Assembly (NCBI GenBank): GCA_002494015.1
Contig: DLAR01000077.1
Location: 1-43,506, forward strand
Direction of reading: 5' to 3'
Source: Porphyromonadaceae bacterium UBA7042
GTDB lineage: Bacteria > Bacteroidota > Bacteroidia > Bacteroidales > Muribaculaceae
Length of the DNA stretch: 43,506 bases
The notes beneath the pieces were generated by a model. That model saw only the letters and a program-made list of their open reading frames with translations. It was not told the DNA's origin and ran no database searches. Made by a program: the position numbers and the translations under genes. Positions within the stretch are counted from its first letter, which is position 1, and the number at the start of each line of letters is the position of its first letter. Shown in pieces: positions 39,276 through 43,506 of the stretch.

Positions 39276-39316
39276 TGACACCGCGCCGAAAACCCCGGCG
39301 CGGTGTCATTGTTTTT
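39276..39316 (+). terminator. Terminator of the perR-rubrerythrin operon
   Basis: A perfect GC-rich 13-bp stem (39276-39288 with 39296-39308) is followed within three bases by six T. Confidence 0.88.
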
Positions 39317-39348
39317 TAGGCATAATACGCCGGGCGAGGGGTCGCCAC

Positions 39349-42300
39349 CTAATCTTGCTGTAAACGGTCGTCGCCGGCGGCGTAGGCACGCGGGGTGATG
39401 CCGAAGATTTCTTTGAAAGCGACCGAGAAGTGGGACGGGTTGGCGAAACCGGTGGCGTAGGCGACCTCGGTTATGCTCAGTTTCTTCTCGCGTAGCAGCC
39501 GGGCGGCCTGCCGCATGCGTATATTCCTGATGAAGTCGCGGGCACTCTGGTTGGTAATCTCTTTCAGGCGGCGGTTGAGGTGTACGCGCGAGATACCGAC
39601 CTCGGCGGCAAGACTCTCGACGCTGAGGTCGGGCGACGAGATGCGGGCGTTGACCACGGCCATGATTTTGCGCATCAGTATCTCGTCCTGTGACTTAATT
39701 TCGATTTTTTCGACCTTGTCTTCCTGTTCCTGTGAGCCGCTGTACTTGACTTTCAACAGATGTCGGGTGGCAAGGAGGTTGGCGATGGTCATTTTCAGCA
39801 CCTCGGTGTTGAACGGCTTGACCATGTAGTTGTCGGCACCGCTTTCGAGTCCTTCCTTCATCTCCTCGGCACTCGACCGGGCCGAGAGGAGTATGACGGG
39901 GATATGGTTAGTGTTTATCCCCTTCTTAATCTTGCGTGTGAGGGTTATGCCGTCCATTCCGGGCATCATTATGTCGCTGATGATAAGGTCGGGCACGGGG
40001 GTCTCGGTCAATACAGCGTCGAGGGCCTCGCGGCCGTTGGTGAACACCACGATAGTGTAAGTGTCGCCCAGCTCGCGGCTGATGTAGGCGCGGATTTCGG
40101 GATTGTCTTCCGCGACCATGATGCGCCCGCGTGGACGCTGGCCGGCGGACGGGAGAGGCTCTCCCGGGCGTTCATTGATGCCGGATGACGTCAATGAACG
40201 CTCGATATTGGTAATAACCGGCTGCTTGCTGTCGGGCGCGGCAAGCTCGGCGGCGGTCAGATGGTCGGACCCTCGGGGGATTCTCACGACAAACTCGCAT
40301 CCCGGGCCGTCGTGGCGGTTGTGTACATTGATTGTGCCGTGATGGAGCATGACGAGCGACTTGGCAAGGTGGAGGCCGATGCCGGTACCGAAACTCGACT
40401 GCGTCACGGTGTTTTCGACACGGTAGAAACGCTCGAAGATGCGGTCGATTTCCTCGGGAGGGATGCCGATGCCCGAGTCAGACACAACAATCTGGACATA
40501 GTCGTCGAGCGGGGGACGGGCCGCCGGGTCATTGCCTGTGGAGAGCGAGACGGTGATGGTGCCGCCCGCCGGGGTGTACTTGAACGCGTTGCTAAGCAGG
40601 TTCATCAGCACCTTGTCAAAGTTGTTGAGGTCGATCCATGCCGGGATATGTTCCCCGCTCGGGAGGAACGACAGGGTGATGTCGTTTTCTTGCGCGAAAA
40701 GCTCGAACGGCTGCATCACGTCGCGCACGTTTTCCTCAATGTCATAGGGGTGGAATGATGTCACCCCGTGTGTGCCGCCGAAATACACCGTGCCGTTGGG
40801 GGTGGTACAGTAGGCGCCGTGGGTAAACTCGTTTCCCTGAAGACCGTCTCCGGCATCATAGGTCGTCACAGCACCGGTTGAGGGGGTGTATCTCGCTATG
40901 CCGTGATAGGTGCTGACCCACAGATTGTTGGCAGCATCCTCTACGATGCCGCAGATGACATCGTTGGGCATCCCGTCGGCCACGGAAATGACTGTGTTTT
41001 CCCCTGTCAGCGGATTATAGCGCATCATGCCCTCGACGGTTCCGACACAGATGGTTCCGTTGTGGCTTTCGGCGAGGGTATATGCGATTGTGCCTGTCAG
41101 CGGGGAGACTGGGATGATTGCGCCCGACGAGGGGTCAAGGCGGCAGACTCCCGAGAAGGTGGCGAGCCACACGTTGCCGCCCCGGTCAATCATTATGCCG
41201 TTGACCCAGTCGCGGGTGACGACATCGGGACCAGCGGACCCTCCGCCGGTTACCGCGCGGAACCGGCGCGTCTCCCCTGTAGCCGGGTTATAGCTGAAAA
41301 CGCCGTCGCCGAGGGTTGCGGCGAGGATGTTGCCATCACCGTCAATAGCGAGGCCGTAGATTCTCGTGCCGGCAAGTGAAGGGATGTAGGTGACACGGGA
41401 AGTAGCCGGGTCGACGAGGGCGAGGCCGCCGCCGTAGGTTCCGGCCCACATTCGCCCCATGCCGTCCTCGACCATTGACAGGACTGTGGCAGTCATGGGG
41501 ATGTGGGCCATGCACTGCCCGGTGACGCTGTAGACACGGTAAAGGCCGTCGTTGTCACACGACACCCACACGTCGCTGCGCGAGTCGACTTCCACCATCA
41601 TCACGCATCCTTTCCCGATCGGGTTGATTGTCTGGTGCTGTCCCATGTAGTTGAACCTGAATCGGCTGCACGGCGACAGGTAGACCCCGCGCTGAAATAT
41701 CCCGAGCCACAGGTTTTCGTCGCGGTCAATGAGGATGTGGTGGACCTTGGAATTGGCTATGTCGATATTGGGTGTGTCGAGGGGGTAGTCGGCGATGGTG
41801 TTGTTGCGTATTATCTTCAGTCCGCTGCCGTCGACCGCCATCAGGATGCTGCTGCCGTCTGAATCGATTGCCACATCCTGCACCGGGTAGCCGGTCGCAT
41901 GGTCACATGCGGGAGCAAACGTGTCGGCGGCGCGGTTGTAGGCCACGACTCCGCCGTGGTCAAGGATTCCTGCATATATATTCCCCTGTGCATCCTCGGT
42001 GATGGCCGAAATCTTATTCCCCGGCAGCTCGTCGGCGTGATATGCGCGCGCTGTGCCGCTTGCCGGAAAATAACGGCACAGCCCCGAATTTTCAGTGCCT
42101 ATCCACAGGCAGTGGTAGGTGTCCTCGTGCATGCATGTAATATAGTCGCTTCCGATGGCGCGGGTCACATCGTCGAGCCGCACGGCCTGTCTGCCGTCAG
42201 GGTCGAGCCTGAAAACACCGTTGCCGAGGGTTGCGATCCACAGTTCTCCGTTTGACAGCTCAATCATGGATGCGACGTGGGGGTAGACCCTCTCTCCCCG

Positions 42301-42663
42301 GTTGAACATGGGGATTTCCACGAAGGAATCGTTGGCCCGGTCAAATTCCATCAGTCCGTTTATGCACCCGACGCGCAGCGAGTGGCTCCGGTCCTCGTAA
42401 ACGGTGCGCACATAGTTGCTTTTGACCGATTCCGGGTCGTCGGGGTCGTGATGGTAAATTGTGAACCCGGTACCGTCAGTGCGGTTTAGGCCGTATTCGG
42501 TAGCGACCCACACATATCCCTCGCTGTCCTGCATGATGTGGTTGATGAGGGATGAGGAAAGCTCGTTGTCGGGTGTGAACAGCCTTCCCCGCTGGGCAGA
42601 TGCCCGCGGTGCGGTAAAGATTATGAAAAAGACAACAGTCAATAGCGTCAGGCAGAATCTCAT
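39349..42663 (-). CDS. Hybrid two-component protein lacking Y_Y_Y, TM and HisKA
   Basis: 1104 residues. A signal peptide is followed by Reg_prop propeller repeats to about residue 640 (IMQDSEGYVWVATEYGLNRT and similar). At FHPYDIEEN (637-645) the sequence jumps directly to the end of a kinase dimerisation region (MQPFELFAQENDITLSF), then HATPase_c (NLLSNAFKYTP, FGTGIGLHLAKS), a receiver (SDIMMPGMDG) and an AraC-type HTH. The usual Y_Y_Y domain, membrane helix and HisKA domain with its His are missing; family members are typically about 1300-1400 residues. With a signal peptide but no membrane segment the output domain would end up in the periplasm, so this may be a decayed or altered sensor. 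No susC/susD pair is nearby. Confidence 0.88.
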   Translation of the reverse strand: MRFCLTLLTVVFFIIFTAPRASAQRGRLFTPDNELSSSLINHIMQDSEGYVWVATEYGLNRTDGTGFTIYHHDPDDPESVKSNYVRTVYEDRSHSLRVGCINGLMEFDRANDSFVEIPMFNRGERVYPHVASMIELSNGELWIATLGNGVFRLDPDGRQAVRLDDVTRAIGSDYITCMHEDTYHCLWIGTENSGLCRYFPASGTARAYHADELPGNKISAITEDAQGNIYAGILDHGGVVAYNRAADTFAPACDHATGYPVQDVAIDSDGSSILMAVDGSGLKIIRNNTIADYPLDTPNIDIANSKVHHILIDRDENLWLGIFQRGVYLSPCSRFRFNYMGQHQTINPIGKGCVMMVEVDSRSDVWVSCDNDGLYRVYSVTGQCMAHIPMTATVLSMVEDGMGRMWAGTYGGGLALVDPATSRVTYIPSLAGTRIYGLAIDGDGNILAATLGDGVFSYNPATGETRRFRAVTGGGSAGPDVVTRDWVNGIMIDRGGNVWLATFSGVCRLDPSSGAIIPVSPLTGTIAYTLAESHNGTICVGTVEGMMRYNPLTGENTVISVADGMPNDVICGIVEDAANNLWVSTYHGIARYTPSTGAVTTYDAGDGLQGNEFTHGAYCTTPNGTVYFGGTHGVTSFHPYDIEENVRDVMQPFELFAQENDITLSFLPSGEHIPAWIDLNNFDKVLMNLLSNAFKYTPAGGTITVSLSTGNDPAARPPLDDYVQIVVSDSGIGIPPEEIDRIFERFYRVENTVTQSSFGTGIGLHLAKSLVMLHHGTINVHNRHDGPGCEFVVRIPRGSDHLTAAELAAPDSKQPVITNIERSLTSSGINERPGEPLPSAGQRPRGRIMVAEDNPEIRAYISRELGDTYTIVVFTNGREALDAVLTETPVPDLIISDIMMPGMDGITLTRKIKKGINTNHIPVILLSARSSAEEMKEGLESGADNYMVKPFNTEVLKMTIANLLATRHLLKVKYSGSQEQEDKVEKIEIKSQDEILMRKIMAVVNARISSPDLSVESLAAEVGISRVHLNRRLKEITNQSARDFIRNIRMRQAARLLREKKLSITEVAYATGFANPSHFSVAFKEIFGITPRAYAAGDDRLQQD

Positions 42664-42695
42664 GGCGATAGTATAATTATCGTGGTATTTTTAAT

Positions 42696-42703
42696 CAAAA
42701 TTA
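42696..42703 (-). promoter_or_regulatory. -7 element of the hybrid sensor gene
   Basis: On the minus strand TAATTTTG, 33 bases before the ATG at 42663. No TTG at -33. The rest of the 373-base gap (42664-43036) holds the palindromes near the transposase and nothing else I recognise. Confidence 0.45.
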
Positions 42704-42897
42704 ATCATTCCGGACACAGCTCTTTCATTTAAAAATGCTTTGAATTGTAAATATTCGTGAGTGGTAGGCGGTTAAAAGCGATTCTCAATTCCATTCAAAC
42801 ACAGCAATTTTTATCTGTTCCAAAGTTTGAGCTTAGATAAATGCGCCTTATTCAAGTATTTGCCAAACAATGCAAAAGTTAAATGAATGAGCCGTGC

Positions 42898-43059
42898 ATC
42901 CCGGAGGGATAGCGAATTAAAACATAATGATGAGCGGCGTAGCCGCCGTCAACGCGGTGTAACCGCGTCTTAACGTTAGCCACATGCAAATGCCCCGTTA
43001 GGCGGCATGCAGCTTGTGGTAACAGTAGTGCTGCAATCAACACGGCTGCATCGCAGCCG
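42898..43059. repeat. REP-like short palindromes beside the transposase gene
   Basis: Four perfect stems with three-base loops: ATCCC-GGA-GGGAT (42898-42910), GCGGC-GTA-GCCGC (42934-42946), ACGCGGT-GTA-ACCGCGT (42952-42968) and CGGCTGC-ATC-GCAGCCG (43043-43059). The last lies inside the final codons of the transposase gene. Such clusters beside a RAYT gene resemble REP elements. Confidence 0.65.
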
Positions 43060-43506
43060 GTCTATACGGGGTCATCAAAGAGATATATCGCTCGTCAAAC
43101 GGGATGCCCTGCCGTTCAAGGATGGTTTTTATTTCGTCGTGTAACGTGCGGTGGTTATGGTGTTGAGGTTGAGACTTGATATAATTTATGACATTTTCAA
43201 CCTGTGAATGAGAATGAGAGAAACAACCATATCCTTTCTGCCATTCAAACTTGAATACGCACACATGGTGGTCGTTTATCATTTTCGTAAGCCACACTTT
43301 GAGGTCTCTGACCAAATCGGGTATCAGTTCTTTGGCCGAATAAGAAAACAATATGTGGATATGGTTCATTGTCCCACCTACTGCCAACGGGATATGTCCG
43401 CGTTTGCGCAATGCCTCTGCGGTATAAGCATGAATGCGCGGTTGCCACGGAGTCGGAATCAGTGATTCTCGATTTTTCACGGCAAACACGAGATGAAGGT
43501 AGATTT
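43037..43506 (-). CDS. IS200/RAYT-like transposase, 5' end outside the window
   Basis: The 3' part of a Y1 single-strand transposase of the HUH type: the His-x-His motif is in MNHIHILF, the candidate nucleophile tyrosine in INYIKSQPQHH, and the family-typical KFEWQKGYG and C-terminal FDERYIS are present. The reading frame stays open to the window edge (codons for YLHLVFAVKNRES precede the GTG at 43489), so the true start lies beyond 43506. The last codons (RPAAMQPC) are made from one of the adjacent palindromes. REP-associated transposases of this type are thought to spread REP palindromes. Confidence 0.85.
   Translation of the reverse strand, partial: IYLHLVFAVKNRESLIPTPWQPRIHAYTAEALRKRGHIPLAVGGTMNHIHILFSYSAKELIPDLVRDLKVWLTKMINDHHVCVFKFEWQKGYGCFSHSHSQVENVINYIKSQPQHHNHRTLHDEIKTILERQGIPFDERYISLMTPYRPAAMQPC

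Overview
The window reads as a chromosomal segment of a Bacteroidales bacterium, most likely a Muribaculaceae-type gut species (inference). Supporting this: many promoters carry the Bacteroidota TAnnTTTG -7 element, several with a TTG about 20 bases upstream; Shine-Dalgarno sites are not evident; and the gene content includes a hybrid two-component system, a reverse rubrerythrin with PerR, a DUF3467 protein, a DUF6048/DUF6452-like pair, a Bacteroidota-type LptE and a fused FtcD. No rRNA, tRNA, CRISPR array or complete prophage was seen.

Layout. 1-2.1 kb: ferritin (-), a short transcription unit with a 32-codon ORF, and an aldo/keto reductase. 2.2-9.4 kb (+): aspartate-type aminotransferase, tyrS, acyl-CoA synthetase, asd and a RecD-like helicase. 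9.4-10.9 kb (-): a LexA/CI-like S24 repressor coupled to a TPR protein. 11.1-14.2 kb (+): DUF3467 gene, cysS and a YbdG-type MscS channel. 14.35-16.48 kb: a separately promoted and terminated cassette of two overlapping small ORFs and a protein resembling the SU10/DUF5309 phage major capsid family, with no other phage genes nearby. 16.5-25.4 kb (-): recA, then an apparent long run of DUF4199, GT2, nitroreductase, DUF6452, DUF6048, SDR and phoH genes, preceded by a histidine kinase and a short NtrC-like regulator lacking the AAA+ domain. 25.6-29.4 kb (+): lptE, an unknown gene, secG and an MsbA-type ABC exporter. 30-36.5 kb (+): a full histidine-utilisation operon (ftcD, hutU, hutH, hutI), then an exported SH3-like protein and YraN. 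37.7-39.2 kb: a small membrane protein (-) and perR-reverse rubrerythrin with tandem PerR boxes. 39.3-42.7 kb (-): a hybrid two-component protein that appears to lack its Y_Y_Y, transmembrane and HisKA domains. The right end carries the 3' part of an IS200/RAYT-like transposase gene beside short palindromes.

Three non-coding patterns stand out. Degenerate 7-bp-period tandem arrays, each with its own heptamer, lie directly after stop codons at about nine places. Short perfect hairpins cluster at 18.1-18.2, 29.5-29.7 and 42.9-43.06 kb, the last beside the transposase. A paired TCGCGA motif recurs at three loci. The most novel candidate is the orphan capsid-like cassette at 14.35-16.48 kb; the domain-deleted hybrid sensor, the heptad arrays and the 32-codon transcription unit come next. 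All functional calls rest on reading motifs by eye; no database search was run.
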